A stretch of DNA of 64,000 bases from Solea solea (lineage: Eukaryota > Chordata > Actinopteri > Pleuronectiformes > Soleidae). The notes beneath the pieces are model-generated. The model did no database searches. It saw only the letters and a program-made list of their open reading frames with translations, and was not told where the DNA came from. The number at the start of each line of letters is the position of its first letter. Within the stretch, counting starts at the first letter, position 1. Location: contig NC_081153.1 in NCBI RefSeq assembly GCF_958295425.1, positions 12,677,001 to 12,741,000 on the forward strand, given 5' to 3'. Shown here piece after piece: positions 38,341-50,900 of the stretch. The position numbers were made by a program, and so were the translations under genes.

Positions 38341-41300
38341 ACCGTAAAAACAAGTTAATATATGTAAGTAGACCTCCATAACTAACATATATGTGTGATA
38401 CAAGCATTCGATGTCACCTTTAAAATGACTCTTCTTCTGACTCACTCTGCTGAACTGTGTCGTGGCAAAACTTCACGTACAGTCAAAGCGAATTACTCTT
38501 ACCCAAAAAGTTGTTTGTGTTGTGTTGTTCCGGAGTGATTACGCTTTCGCCCGACCCTATTGTTTTGTGCATTCTTGACTTTGTCAACAGGTTAGACGGA
38601 GACATAGCGCTCAGGGAGACTCAGAGATGAGTGTGGGCGTGCATAATCCTGCAGAAAGAGAGAGACCTCCGGATCATTTGCTTGCATTGACGCAGCCCAC
38701 GTTGTATCTGTGAAGCACAGTTTAGAAAATGTGTCACGGCTCCAAATCATATAAGCGGAAATTTAATACTGCACCTAGCGAGAACGACAAACAAACACAC
38801 GGGGCAGACCACAAAGCGACAGCTTCTGTGACTGGTTCTAGGAGCAAATATTAAAACAACATAGATTAGCTGCACTTGTAATCAGGAAGCCACTTCCTGG
38901 TTTCATCCCAGCTCCAAAGTCTTGTTTGTGGACTTCCACTCAACTGTTGATGTACAAACATCCTGAGCCACAACTCACCACTAATAAATCTTAACATGAT
39001 TCCCAGCATCCCACTGCACCCACCACGTAGATAAAGACATTTTTAACCATGTTATTCTACTTTTTTCAAAGAAAGCATCCAAATATGACCGAAGTTAGGG
39101 ATTGATAATGTATTTTGTTGCTTGTGAGACCATGTTTGCATGCTTTTTTTTTTTTTTTTAATAAATAAGAATCCAGTTCAGTAGCTGCACTGGGACGATC
39201 AGTCTCGGAGTGAATGATGCAAAGTGTCATGCAGGATAATTAGCAGCTGGCGAGGATTCACTGACGCTCTGTTGCATCACGTCTTTTGGAGGTAAACAGC
39301 CTGCGTTCAACTCGGCTCGATGGAAACGAGCACGTATTCAGCAGAGCGCATTGCACCTCTTGTTCCATCAATACTCCAAATACACACCGTTTATCACTGC
39401 ATTACATTGGACACAAAATCGTTCGGACTCCACTAAAGAGAACAAAGACAACACAAGCGACACTTTATGGCCGCATTGTCCCGTGTAGGGTTTCCTTGTA
39501 TATAGTGAGCAGTAGATATGAGTGTGCGAAACACAACGCGCCGCTCACGTAGCTGGACTTTCTCTCCAAGCGGCTGCCCACACTGATAACACAATTGCTG
39601 CACACCAAGAGCAGATAGACGAGAAAGGCTGTGTGTGTGTGTGTGTATAAGAAGAGGGATAAAAGCAAAGAGCAGAGGTCAGGTTACTTTCCATTCGGCA
39701 GTCCGATAAGAAAACAGTAATGTCATTTGGAGTCTGACGCACTTAGAATGACATCCATTGATTAAAATGTCGTCCCTGAGAAAGAGACTATGACTGTATA
39801 CATCATAATCAGACTAAAACACAAAGCCACTCAAGCCCAGCTCCCGGTGGGGGTTAATGGAACTGTGGTCAATCAATATTTCAATTCACTTGCAAATAAT
39901 TGTTGCATTTACAAAAAGGGAAGTCGTCACGGGAATCAGTGTCAGAATCAGAGCTTGTGTCTCTATGTTTTCAAGGGGGGGAGTTTGTACTGCATTTCAA
40001 TGAGATTAGGAGGAGGGCTGACACCAACAGAGTGACACGCACACGAGACAAGTGAATAATAACATGGATACAACGGGGTGACAACTTATTTCTCTGTGAG
40101 TAATAGTCTTGGTCATTAGGAGTGACGGGGAAACCCCTGAAGGAATTCAACAAAATGGAATAGCCATTAAGCTATGAGCTCCAAAAGAGATGCATTTGCG
40201 AGAGGTACATTTCTACCTCGGTCCTTCCTCGGTCCTCTCTCTCTCTCTGCTTCTCAATGTCAATTTTCAGTTTCACTTTATACTTTATATGCCCTAATGC
40301 TCAGTAGCTATTACGGCCCATAAACGACACCATGATTTGAAATAGAATGTCCTTAAAACACACAGTGTGCGTGTGAACCCTTTCAGATTGTCTGCATGAA
40401 ACTGTATTAGAAGCTGAGATAATAACTGTATTTATTAAACGCATGCATGACAAATGCACAGTGCACAATGTGTTTGTTAGTATTCTTGACTTGGATGAAA
40501 AACAAATCACCTTTTTTTTTTTTACGACAAATTCACACACATAAATAAATGAAACATAACAGAAAGGGTTCACGTATACAAGGTTTCTACATGATGGCAT
40601 AGATGATGTTCTGGCAGCTTCTCTGTTTTAATTTGGAAAGATAAATAATCTGTCACACACTGTGTTATGATGATGTCATTGCACAGGTACTGCACACACT
40701 TATTATATAGCCCCAGTGGTCTCAAGACTTCTAGATCTATCCTTATGTACAAACACACACGCTTCCCAGAGACGTTTTCAACAGTGTGGTAGATGTGTAT
40801 GGAGTCACCATTTTGTTTAATATGAAAATAATGAAACACACACACAGACACAAAATTCAGTTTTTATCTTATAATATAAATAAATGACGAAGACTCCCAA
40901 ACAAGCCCCTTCTTTCAACATTTGGTGTTGCCCGTCATCCTAACCAACTTCAAAGTCAGAGTAAAGTAGAAATGACTGCATCCGCAACTAAACACAACAT
41001 AATACGATAATAAACCACTCACTTTAGCGGCTTCAAAGGAAGCAGGCACACTTTACAGTCCATTAGAAGATAAAACAGTGGATCATGTCTGTTCACTATC
41101 TTCTTTCTTTATTGTTTCTCTTCTGCCAGAGCTTGCTGTGAAACCTGTCCTCTGCAGTTCTAAGGAAAACCACAATACATACATGTAAGTGTGTGGTTTG
41201 AGCAGGAATCACGTGCTATTCCAATTTCCAATAGTAATGAATGGGGAGCAAAGATCAGAGCCTTGGCACGACGACTTCCTCTGTTTGCTTCATCACCATA

Positions 41301-41400
41301 ACGGCAACGTAAAGAAAGAAGAATACTCAATAAACAGTTTTAAGTCCTGCAGCGTGTTGACATAATGGATTTGGGTCCCATTCAAACTTTCTGCAGAAGT

Positions 41401-41529
41401 TTATCCTCCACATGAGGGTCACGGAGGCGCTGGAGCCCATCCCAGCTGACATGGTGCGAAAAGACAGGGTACACCGTGGACAGGTCGCCAGTCCATCACA
41501 GGACAAACAATTCACTCTCACATTCACAC
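41401..41529 (-). mobile_element. L2-type LINE 3' tail fragment
   Basis: On the minus strand it reads GATGGACTGGCGACCTGTCC, a GGTGTACCCTG block, then GTCAGCTGGGATGGGCTCCA and GTGGAGGATAA, the usual end of fish L2-type elements and SINEs that borrow this tail. No coding part is attached. Confidence 0.75.
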
Positions 41530-43679
41530 CTGCAGAGCGTGGAGAGTAGGACGTCTGTCCTGTTGGCAGTTTGCCTTTTATCTCAGTCTCCTTCCTCTCA
41601 TCTCGTCTGCCACCTGACCCAAATATCACATTGCAATTCTTTCCCCCACGTCATTAAAACCCATTTGCTGATGAATGAAAGGATTTAGGTCCATTCTGAA
41701 CAAAGCTCTGCCATCTATTCAGACGCCAAATCCGGATATAAAAACTTACAAGCCAGAGAATTTGTGAGTACGCCTAAAGGGCCAACAGAGTTCTCTTAAC
41801 CGCAGTTCAAAGCGGCGTTAAAGTGTGGGAATCGAAATCTCTTCCTCCAGAGACAGAAAGTAGGCAGAGAAAGAAAATACAACGTCCTTTTGATCTTTCC
41901 TTCAGCATGTTTTCCTCCACACTTCTCCCTCTCCGTCATCTGATTCATTCATCGCTCCATTCTCTGGAGAAATTATGCTAATCAGGGTTGAGCCAGATAT
42001 TATCCAGCATCAGAGTACAGCGAGAGATGCAGTGCAGAGACAGGTGGGAAGTCTAATTATGGTTCCGTCTTGCCAAAATGGCGTGCATATTTTAATTATT
42101 TGTTTTATCCTGATCCATCAGAGTTGGACTGATTATTGTAGTCCTCCTATGTGTGGAGTAACCAATGCTTAAATCCTCCAGCAATTGTTTTTTTTCTACC
42201 ATTTCTTTTCTTAATAATATCATTTTAACTACTGGATTTTGTGTATTTACTTAGCTAAGAATTGTAACCTCAAATCTTTGCCAGGTAGGAGTGTTAAGAA
42301 GCACCTTTGAAGCAAATATGTCACTGGAAAAATGCTTCAGAGGTGTTATGTGCTATATTTTATTAATTTCATAAACACACTTCATGCTCATCAACAGCTG
42401 TGGCTGATGGACTGAAATAAAAGGAATCAAAGGTATCATTTCTTCCCACTTAATTATTGGTATTTTGAGCATTTTTAACACTGAAATCTGAAATCATTTC
42501 AAACACTTTCACATACTTTCTCGTTGTAATTACAATCAAGCCATTGTGCGTGCACCGATAATGGCAATACTCGCGGTTATATACACTAAATGTGTTCCGA
42601 ACACACACCGACTTGCAGCACGGATTAGGATCAGTTCCCAAACGCCTCCCTCCACCCTAAAGACCCATTCCATAAATCCAATCCTCCTACAGCCACAAAC
42701 GCAGCCGAGACGTGCGCACACAGTTCAATCAATACCCTCTGTTTCTTTGACACGCGTGTCAAGGTCATACACGGAGTAAAGCCTTTGTGAAACATGAGCA
42801 TATAAAAAAGATGAGCGCTGGGTCATTGAAATGCATTGTGGTGGCCAGGAGCTTAAAGTTGTATTTATTTATCAGATATTGGATTTGAATAAATTAATGT
42901 CATGAAAGTCACTCTAATCTCCTCTATGATATTAGATGTCACCTGTAATATTGGTGCAACGCCTGGTGAAAGATGATGTGTGAGGGGAATAGGGAAGCCT
43001 TATCACTGCTAAATGGCACCTCTCGGATTTTGGGAATATTGAGAACCTCTTCTCAGTCCTATGGAGCACAGATCGGTGTGTCAGTAAGATCGGTTATTTA
43101 AGCCACAAAGTCTCCACTTTATGGTGGTCACATTTCAGAATGTTCAAAGGAAACTTGATTTCTTAACAACTTGATTTTTGTGTCAAAGATTATAATTCCT
43201 TTATGAAGCCTAAATGATGCATTGAACCAATGGCCTTTGGAAATACATGTATTTTTGATGCAAGGACATGGTATGAGCTTGGCAACCAAACATGCTGTAA
43301 TTAATCTTCTTTGGCCGGAGGATACATCAAAGGGAGCCATGCAAATAAAGCCACCTTTTCATAATTAGATCTTGAAAATAATGGGATATTATTTTGACAG
43401 AAGAAGTTGTGTTCTTGTGTCTTTTAGACGGCATATGGATCAAGGATAGTGGCACAATTAGTCAGCATTCCCTACTGCGTTTCTGCAAGAAATTTACATT
43501 TACATGGCTTTTTCAGAGTGTGATTTACACAATAAATCATGGTGCTGCACAGCAGTTGGCATCCATAATGTTGCATCACTGCCTCCTTTTGCTCTTTGCA
43601 CACCTTAGTTATTGCAGGTGCATGATTTTACACACAAACTGAGCTGTGTGTCACACTCAACAGAAGTACACAGACACAC

Positions 43680-44380
43680 GACAACCAGAGTTCTCTGTAC
43701 TCCCATTTGTGAACCATCAGCTGTTGCACGGCCAAAAGAGCATTGAACCTGCTGGCCCTTATGGTACAAATGATTCATCAACAATCACTTGTTTGCCACG
43801 TGGATAATGTTGCACTCTCCAATGCCGTGAGCTGCCACTGCAATGACTCGAGGGTCGTCAGACTCCTCCAACAGCCGGTGTCAAGATCTTGAGGGTCATC
43901 ATAGTTCCTCTCCTTCACACGGACAGCAATCCTCATGCCAGAACCTTTCAGGTGTGTGAATGAGACCAGAGGTGTACTCCTCAAATGAGCTGAAACCCCG
44001 CACAATCTCTTCCAGCCTCTCGAGCAAGAATTAAATATCCTCAGTGATGAACTTGTCATCATACTTGTCCTGCTCAAGGTTCTCAGGGCTGGCACTATGT
44101 TGTAGTGTCTGATCTGCTGACAGAGCTGAGGACTGGAAGCCAAGAGCCATACACAGAAGACCATCTGGTACTGGAGCTGTGTGCCACACTTTTTGCTCAA
44201 TACTGCTGTGAGGCACTTGACTGCATTCGTGTTTAACCAGGAAAACCTGTACTCATTGACCCCCTTAGGCTAAGGGTCACTGAGTACAGGTAATGGCGAG
44301 CATCAGCTGAAGGCACACTCGACATGCTGAGAACTTTCACTGGGGGATATAGTTCCTGCTTTACCATGTAGGTTCTCTAA
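43680..44380 (-). pseudogene. atp6v1h: Processed pseudogene of V-type ATPase subunit H
   Basis: Reading the minus strand in shifting frames gives a chain of segments in the order of V-ATPase subunit H: GTISPSESSQHVEC, LQLML, VNEYRFSWLN, LSKKCGTQLQYQMVFCVWLL, ENLEQDKYDD, FSSFEEYTSG, ERFWHED, SDDPRVIAVAAHGIGE, MNHLYHKGQQV and FNALLAVQQLMVHKWEY. The parent protein is the regulatory H subunit of the V1 sector. No introns separate segments that span several parental exons (inference from family gene structure), so it is retrocopied. It is broken by stops (for example after ITEDI), several frameshifts, an internal deletion of about 50 codons after YNIVPAL, and a small inverted insertion near 44246-44290. 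The N-terminal half of the parent is absent. It should make no functional subunit. Confidence 0.88.
44246..44290. repeat. Imperfect palindrome inside the V-ATPase H pseudogene
   Basis: Left arm 44246-44262 and right arm 44274-44290 are 17-bp reverse complements with one mismatch (CCTGTACTCA and TGAGTACAGG at the outer ends). The loop itself contains CCTTAGGCTAAGG. One arm is the parental VNEYR-coding stretch; the other is an inverted copy of it inserted just upstream. Confidence 0.85.
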
Positions 44381-45059
44381 CGTGAGCTCGCTTCATCAGA
44401 TCACAGCCCAAAAATGTCCAGATGATCCAGCATAGGACCAGACTGTGTTCTTTGTCTCTGTGGCATAGACAGTTAAGCTGTCTGGTGACCGTTTCTGGCC
44501 AACATATCAGATTCAACCGGTTTAGTCCACACAGCTTTCCACGCACAGCCTCCACAACAATCGCTATGTTTGGACCAACTGCTGCTTAGTCCCACCATCA
44601 CATCATGAACAGAACCCAGCAAGTGGAAGCAGAAGGAGCACCATTTAGTGCAGGATCATGGCTGGAGCTGCTACCAGCAGATGCTCCAATCGCCCCTAGC
44701 AGGTGTTTCTATTGGCACAAGTACCTTCCCCCCAGAGGTTGTTAATGATATTAAAAATCAATATTTTAGACTCAGCAAAGGTTTGCTTAGGGGGATTAAA
44801 AAAAAACCCACCCATAGTCATTGTCTTTGACTGCGCCCTCAGCTGATTGACAGGCTTCTTGCAACACTGACCTTCAAGACACATTGGCTGACCTCACATG
44901 AAAAATACAAACTTCTTTTTCTAATCATTTCTGGCAGGCTGTACACCGAGAGGCGTAATACTGCCCTCCACGGTTCAAAGCCCCCTGTATCTCCTGTAGC
45001 TCCTTAGCATTAACACACCCATCTACCCATTTAAATCTGCATTTGAAGTGGCCTTGAAT

Positions 45060-45176
45060 GCTTTGAAATAATAATAATATTTTCATTATTGCTATTAGTA
45101 TTCACCATAATTATTTTATTATTATTATATAATTCCATAAATTATATTATAATATTATAAGTGCCCCTTAAATTAT
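45060..45176. other. AT-rich low-complexity stretch
   Basis: About 115 bp made mostly of ATT/TAA/TATAAT words between the pseudogene and the bet1 upstream repeat. Confidence 0.8.
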
Positions 45177-45389
45177 ATTTTTAAGCATGCTTTTGACAAC
45201 GCGTAACAGTGGTGGTGGTTGTGGTTTCCTATGGTGTTTTACATCATTTGGCATCTGCAATTTGCATTGCTGCCATATTCTAGATTTCATCACCCATTTC
45301 TTCTTATATCCATATTGCCTTCTTGTTATTGTGGACTACAACACTACAAAAACACATACAACAAAACGATTGTTTGGTTTATGTTTCAA

Positions 45390-45470
45390 CAACATTTTCC
45401 ATGTTGTTTTCAGCAACATTTTTCATGTTGTTTTCATCAACATTTTTCATGTTGTTTTCAGCAACATTTT
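45390..45470. repeat. 24-bp tandem repeat, 3.4 copies, upstream of bet1
   Basis: Three near-identical 24-bp units begin at 45390, 45414 and 45438, followed by a partial unit to 45470. Each unit has the arms CAACAT and ATGTTG around a five-base spacer, so each can form a small hairpin. The array ends about 215 bp before the bet1 ATG. Units differ by one or two bases. Confidence 0.85.
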
Positions 45471-45479
45471 GTCGCGTCA

Positions 45480-45684
45480 TATTCATTTCTTTTTTAAACG
45501 CGATTTTCTTCCAGGGAAGACATTTTCCTCCTCGGCCACCGTCTGCTATCGTGGCGTTTGCTTGTGTGTGTAGAGATTTGCACGCCGCCCATCTGTTATC
45601 TGTCATTTATACGTCATTTTACGGAATTTAGTTGTTCCTCATATTTTTTACAGGGGCTGGAAGTGTTTCTATTAGCCGGACAAG
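45480..45684 (+). promoter_or_regulatory. Presumed bet1 promoter and 5' UTR
   Basis: This 205 bp stretch lies directly before the bet1 start codon. It has no clear TATA box at a useful distance and contains several CpGs plus CRE-like GCGTCAT (near 45473) and TACGTCAT (near 45610) elements. It is called a promoter from position only; the transcription start cannot be placed from sequence. Confidence 0.4.
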
Positions 45685-46820
45685 ATGAGGCGCGCCGGTT
45701 TAGGTAAGATAACTCTAATTAAATGGTCCTTTTAAAAACCCATAGCTCGAATGTTGTTTGGCTAACGCTAGCTTGTGCGAGCGACTGAGAATAACTTTTA
45801 GTGGTTTGTGTTCTCCTGACAAACATGTATACAATTGTGCCGTCTCTGTTGCCTTCGAACGGGATTATAATGCTAACGCGGTGACAAAGAGTGTAATTAT
45901 TGTCGTTGTTTTTCCTTTAAGGTGAAGGAGGCTCTGGGGGCTATGTAGCAAGTGGGTACAGTGTGTATGAAGAGGAAAACGAACACCTACAGGAGGGACT
46001 GAGAGCCAAAGTCAGCGCTTTAAAAAGTGTAAGTAGGAAAATAAGCGAAAACATGAGAGAACGCGTCGTGTGTCTGTGTGTACTACATTGATATTCACTC
46101 AATTATCCTTACGTCATTGTTTACAGCTGTCTATTGACATCGGAACGGAAGTCAAATACCAAAATAAAATGCTTGATGATATGGTGAGTTTCACTTTGAT
46201 ACTGCAACTGAATTTGAGCCAAAGAAATACCAGTCAACTTGAATGTTGAAACATAAATGTACACCTCTCTAAAACCTCAAGTAGATCAGCACAGGTTGTT
46301 TATAGAGAATAATCTTGTGCGTCCATAGGTTTTATATTGATCGTATTGAAGTAGAGGTCATTTTTAATGACATCATCAACCTATTTGTTTCTGTTGTAAT
46401 GTAATGATATACTAAAAGTCAAACATCGAAAACGTTTTTTCCAACTAAATTTAGGTTTTTGATTTGTTTCACCGATTAATTATCAAGTAACACTTTTGTT
46501 AACATATGCACCAGCTTGGAGAGATTGTAGAAATTTAGAGTCTGCACAAAATGGGAGTTAAAATGATAAAGAGAAGAGTTTTTTTGAGAATAGGACCACT
46601 GCATAGGTCTGTTGGTTTCTCTGGAGTTGAGGCCATTGTTTAATCTCTTGTTATCTCACACTAGGACACGGACTTTGACTCAACTGGCGGCCTGCTCGGT
46701 GCAACCATTGGCAGAGTGAAGAGGCTGTCCAGAGGCAGTCAGACCAAACTGTTGTGCTACATGCTGCTCTTCTGCTTTTTTGTATTCTTTGTCCTGTACT
46801 GGTACGTCAAGCTGAGGTGA
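45685..46820 (+). CDS. bet1: BET1 homolog, Golgi vesicular membrane trafficking v-SNARE (4 coding exons)
   Basis: Coding exons are 45685-45703, 45922-46028, 46127-46183 and 46665-46820, joined by GT-AG introns; together they make 339 bp, or 112 residues plus TGA. The product is a small tail-anchored Qc-SNARE. By family knowledge, BET1 sits on ER-derived and early Golgi vesicles and pairs with syntaxin-5-type partners in ER-to-Golgi fusion. The start MRRAGLGEG is the conserved BET1 N-terminus. A SNARE coiled coil spans about residues 20-82, with the likely zero-layer glutamine at Q54 in [11 protein letters not shown]. The stretch [13 protein letters not shown] leads into one hydrophobic segment, about residues 90-109, and the chain ends YWYVKLR with almost no lumenal tail. 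Length is close to mammalian BET1 (about 118); the linker after residue 9 is slightly shorter. Exon 1 holds only six whole codons, so simple ORF finding misses the gene. The whole reading frame is intact. Confidence 0.96.
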
Positions 46821-47583
46821 TCAGAGGCTCCTCCTGGACTTGCCCATGGCCCTTTGTTTTCTAATTTCACATATTCCTCCCCAGTGTGCCACACTGCTGT
46901 ATATCAAACCAAGGCCAATGACAACAACAATGATGAGGAAAGGCAGTGTTTTAAAGGACTAGTGTGTAAGATTTGGTGGCATCGCAACAGTAACCACAGG
47001 AACACCCCTTCTTTCACCCAGAAAACTAAACTAACTTTTTAAATTAAATCATAGTTTTAGTTCATTACAAGGTGATGAAAATAATATAACAACGAGGTGA
47101 TTATGGATATTTCATTTCATAAATCTTACTAAAATCTTACACGTTAGACCTTTAAAAAGAAAGGGTGTTCAGCTTCACATGCCCTAAATATATGTACGCT
47201 TCATACAAAGTCCCTAAACTGAGTCACTGAAGGACTGCTACTTGACCGAAAAAGTAAAACTGGTGCAAAAAACTAAAACTGGTGTAGAAAAGTGAAACAT
47301 AAATAGCTGTCTTCTATATATGTCATGTACACATGGACAATGCTAGTATTTCTGAGTAATTGCCTAGTTTAACTAAACTAGGACAACAAGACCTAACATT
47401 TCACTTAAAACAACTGGAGAAGTTCATACTCTGACGTTGAGCTCAAAGCAGGAATGGGAACATTCAATAATGACAAATCTGTGCTAGATGTAAAAAAAAC
47501 GTGTGCTAGTTTTCAAGAATGAACGGAATTATTACAAAAATGTGTAATGCAATGTTCAAATATTGTACAAATATTTTAATGTA

Positions 47584-47589
47584 AATAAA
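47584..47589 (+). terminator. Poly(A) signal candidate for bet1
   Basis: AATAAA stands 764 bp after the bet1 stop and is the first canonical signal I see downstream. A second AATAAA at 47695-47700 could give a longer 3' UTR that would run into the convergent acyl-CoA dehydrogenase transcript. Confidence 0.6.
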
Positions 47590-47660
47590 GACGTTTTATG
47601 CTCAGATTAATTTGTGTAATTGTTTGCTATTAAAAACTGAAATGTCACACTAATTTTCAT

Positions 47661-47666
47661 TTTATT
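47661..47666 (-). terminator. Poly(A) signal candidate for the acyl-CoA dehydrogenase gene
   Basis: TTTATT on the plus strand reads AATAAA on the minus strand, about 285 bp after the TGA at 47951. It lies only about 70 bp from the bet1 signal, which makes the two genes tightly convergent. Confidence 0.55.
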
Positions 47667-47950
47667 TCCTTTCATTTTTTCCTTCTTCTATATCAATAAA
47701 TTAATCAGTATATAACTTACCACCAGACAAACAAGCTTCATTTTTCCTGTATCAGCTCATACATTTTAGTCAACACACTAGTTTAAAAAAAGATTTCGTT
47801 AAAAGTGTGTCAAAGAGTTCATGAGTTTACCGGAATTGCACTTAGGTGATTATTATTTCTTGTTTTTTAAGCAATTCATTATTGTTATTTATGATTAGCT
47901 TATAAGTAACAGAGTTGCATCAGCAGTCTCAGGGTCAGCTGTTGATGACA

Positions 47951-50900
47951 TCACTTCTTGGGTAGTATGTCCATGTATTTGCAGATGATTCCCAGCATAA
48001 CCTCATCGGCACCGCCACCAATCGACAACAGACGGGAATCCCTGTGGAAAGGACAACATTGATTTGTGAACAGCATTTTCTTTCCTGAAGCACGTGTTCA
48101 GCTGCATTATAAGCCCCATCACTAGATGTCAGCCCTGTGTAAAACACATCCCACAACAGTCTACATCTGACCTGATTTCAACCTAGTGTTTAAGAAGTTT
48201 TTTTTTTTTTTTTTCCATGGAAAATACATTAAGTGCAATCTATCAAGCTCCTGCCAATGTGTGAGGTTCTCGTTACCATAGAAACATCACAACTTCCCCC
48301 AGAGTGCACACAGTTGCCATTAAAATATAAAATCAACAAGATAGCAACCTTCATTAGTGACTGCTGCTGCTGGATATGACTTATCAGTTTGGGATGATAC
48401 AAACAACGTGAAAGGTTAAGTTATTATTCAACAAAGTGTTTCTGTTTGGTTATTTCTTAAAAAAGGTTCCTCACCTGTAAAATCTGCTGACCATCACATC
48501 ATTAGTGAAACCCATCCCTCCCCAGAACTGGAGACAGCTATCGCTCAGTTCTCTGGCCAGACGTCCAGCCTTCAATTTGCCCATCGATGCCAGCTTGGTG
48601 ACATCGTTACCTTTAATGTACAACGCTGCAGCGGGGACGAAGGAAAGAGAGAAATGATGAGAAAATAGGAAAAGATTAGATAGAGGAGGATGCGACGGAC
48701 GTGATGGAAAAAAAACTTCGAACTGTGATTAAGAACTTTGAACTGTGGAGGGCAGCGTTACACCTCTCAGGGTACAGTGTATTATTAGAAGAAGAAATGG
48801 GAATGACAACAAATACAATAAACAAACCTCTGAAAGCTCTGTTTCAGTGTGTGTTTTTTTTACATTTTCCATCAATGTCTCTTACTCCCTCCAGTAGAGC
48901 TTGAATGAGAATGATTTTCCCTGTTTCAGTGTGCAAGGAAGTGTGTCTTTCCCTACCTCCTTACTGTAGACAATCCTAGATTAGGAGCAATGAGAAATAT
49001 AACAATAAGACATCAAATCAAACTGAAAACACCCCATGCCGCATATATTCCATCTTCTTACCATAATTCCATATTTAAAAACAGGCATATAGAGCCTTAC
49101 ATCCATAACATCACTTTATTTACGAAATTCTTCCTTGTGTTCTTCAAAACATTTGCTCACACCTTAACCTGGAAATTCTGAACGTTGCAGGTACAAATAG
49201 TGAAACATAATCTGCTCCAAACGTGTCCCATGTGCTGAACCAAAGCAGATTAATCTTTCTTTTTTTCCCCCCATCGTGCCACCTCCATATCAGGGGACCT
49301 GTACCTGTAGCTCGGTGGAGGAGGGAGCGGAGGAGCTCAACCTCCGTCTGCAGCTCGGCCAACCTGAAGTGCACGGTCTGGTGGTAAAGGACGGGCTGCT
49401 TGAAGATGCTCCTCTGCCTTGTGTACTCGACGGTGTCCTGAAGGACGACGTCCATTGTGGTCAGGACTAGAGAGAGACGGAGAGGACGTCAGGTTTTTAC
49501 CTCCTCATCTTTCATCAATAAAGGCGTTTTGCTTTTACTGAAAACTCCAAATGTCACCGTGTCAGTGATATCACGTAGTATTTCCCAGTTTCTCATTGAA
49601 CGTGCCAAAGAAAACACAGACTCATGTTTGAACGTCACAATTGAAAACAAACAACTCTTTTAAAAAGGAGATTAGTGGCTTAGAATATGTGCCCTGAACA
49701 CCCCGTTTTGCAACTAAAAGCAAAATTGCACAAGAAATTCTGGAGAGAGAGACGAAGAAGATACAAGATAAAATGGAACAATGACGTCTGAGAGGGAGAG
49801 ATGAAGATTATTATTAAGTAATGCTCGCTCACCGTTGGCCACTGCCCAAAGCCTCTCTTCCTGGAACTGAAGCATCTGGTAGGTGAAGCCCATGCCTTCC
49901 TCTCCGATGATGTTCTTGCAGGGAACGTGCACGTCATCGAAAAACACCTCGGCTGTGTCCGACGACCACATACCCATTTTGTCAATCTTGCGGGCGATGT
50001 GGACTCCTGCGGTAAACAAATATCAGCTTGTACACTAACTACGCACTGGACAAAGATATTCTCTGCCCAAGGGAAACAGACTCTGACCTGGCAGGTTCAT
50101 GGGCAAACAGATGAGAGATTTGTTCCTGTGTGGGGGCCCATCACTGGTGTTGGCAAGGAGACACATCCAGTCTGCCTGGGTACCACTGGTGGTCCACATC
50201 TTCCCGCCGTTGATCACATATTCGTCGCCTTCCCTCACTGCCTTGGTCTTTATACCTGAATCGGTGAATGTGTGAACAGACGCAGGCGAGAGAGGAGGTT
50301 AGATAAAACATTTCCGTGGATGAACGGGTAAAGACATATCTTTACTCATTTAGGGAGAAAAAATAAATAAATGAAGCAATGAAGTGGAGAAATCTAATAT
50401 TGCTTTCATCATGTCGACCCTTCCTGAGAAATGACAAGAGATTGTAAAACTGCTTTATTTGTAATCCTCTAATCATTTTGCAATGGCTCCTTCAAGGGTA
50501 AAAAAATGAAACTCATGTGTTAATAAATAAATAAATAAATGGACAATAAGGGAGTCGACGCATACTTGAGACGTCAGAGCCAGCTCCCACTTCACTGACA
50601 CCGAGGCAGGCAACTTTGTCCCCCATGATGGAAGGAAGGAGGAATTCTTTCTTTAGCGCAGCTGAACCAAACCTGCAGACGACATGAGAAAAATGACGTC
50701 ACGAAGAACCCCAAGATAATCCCTAACTGATTTATTTATGGGATACATTTTTGTATCAAATGCAAACACGGATGTCCAGTAGTAGTTTCATAGTAGGACA
50801 AGTAAATCCTGGGACGTAGGACGGAAGTAGCCGTTAGTGACCAGGGTCTGTTGGTTGCAAAAATAACTAAAGTCTAAAATGAGCCTACGTCCCATTTGAT

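Larger units (their letters stand above)
37076..43679. other. Noncoding stretch, no gene seen apart from listed repeats
   Basis: It holds small GT runs (37497, 39630), the CCAAT-rich segment and one L2 tail. No exon with a recognisable product was found on either strand. Confidence 0.5.

Noticed and set aside
45187..45631. Plus ORFs of 92-128 codons upstream of bet1
   Set aside because: They arise from the 24-bp repeat, whose length is a multiple of three; the true bet1 start lies at 45685.
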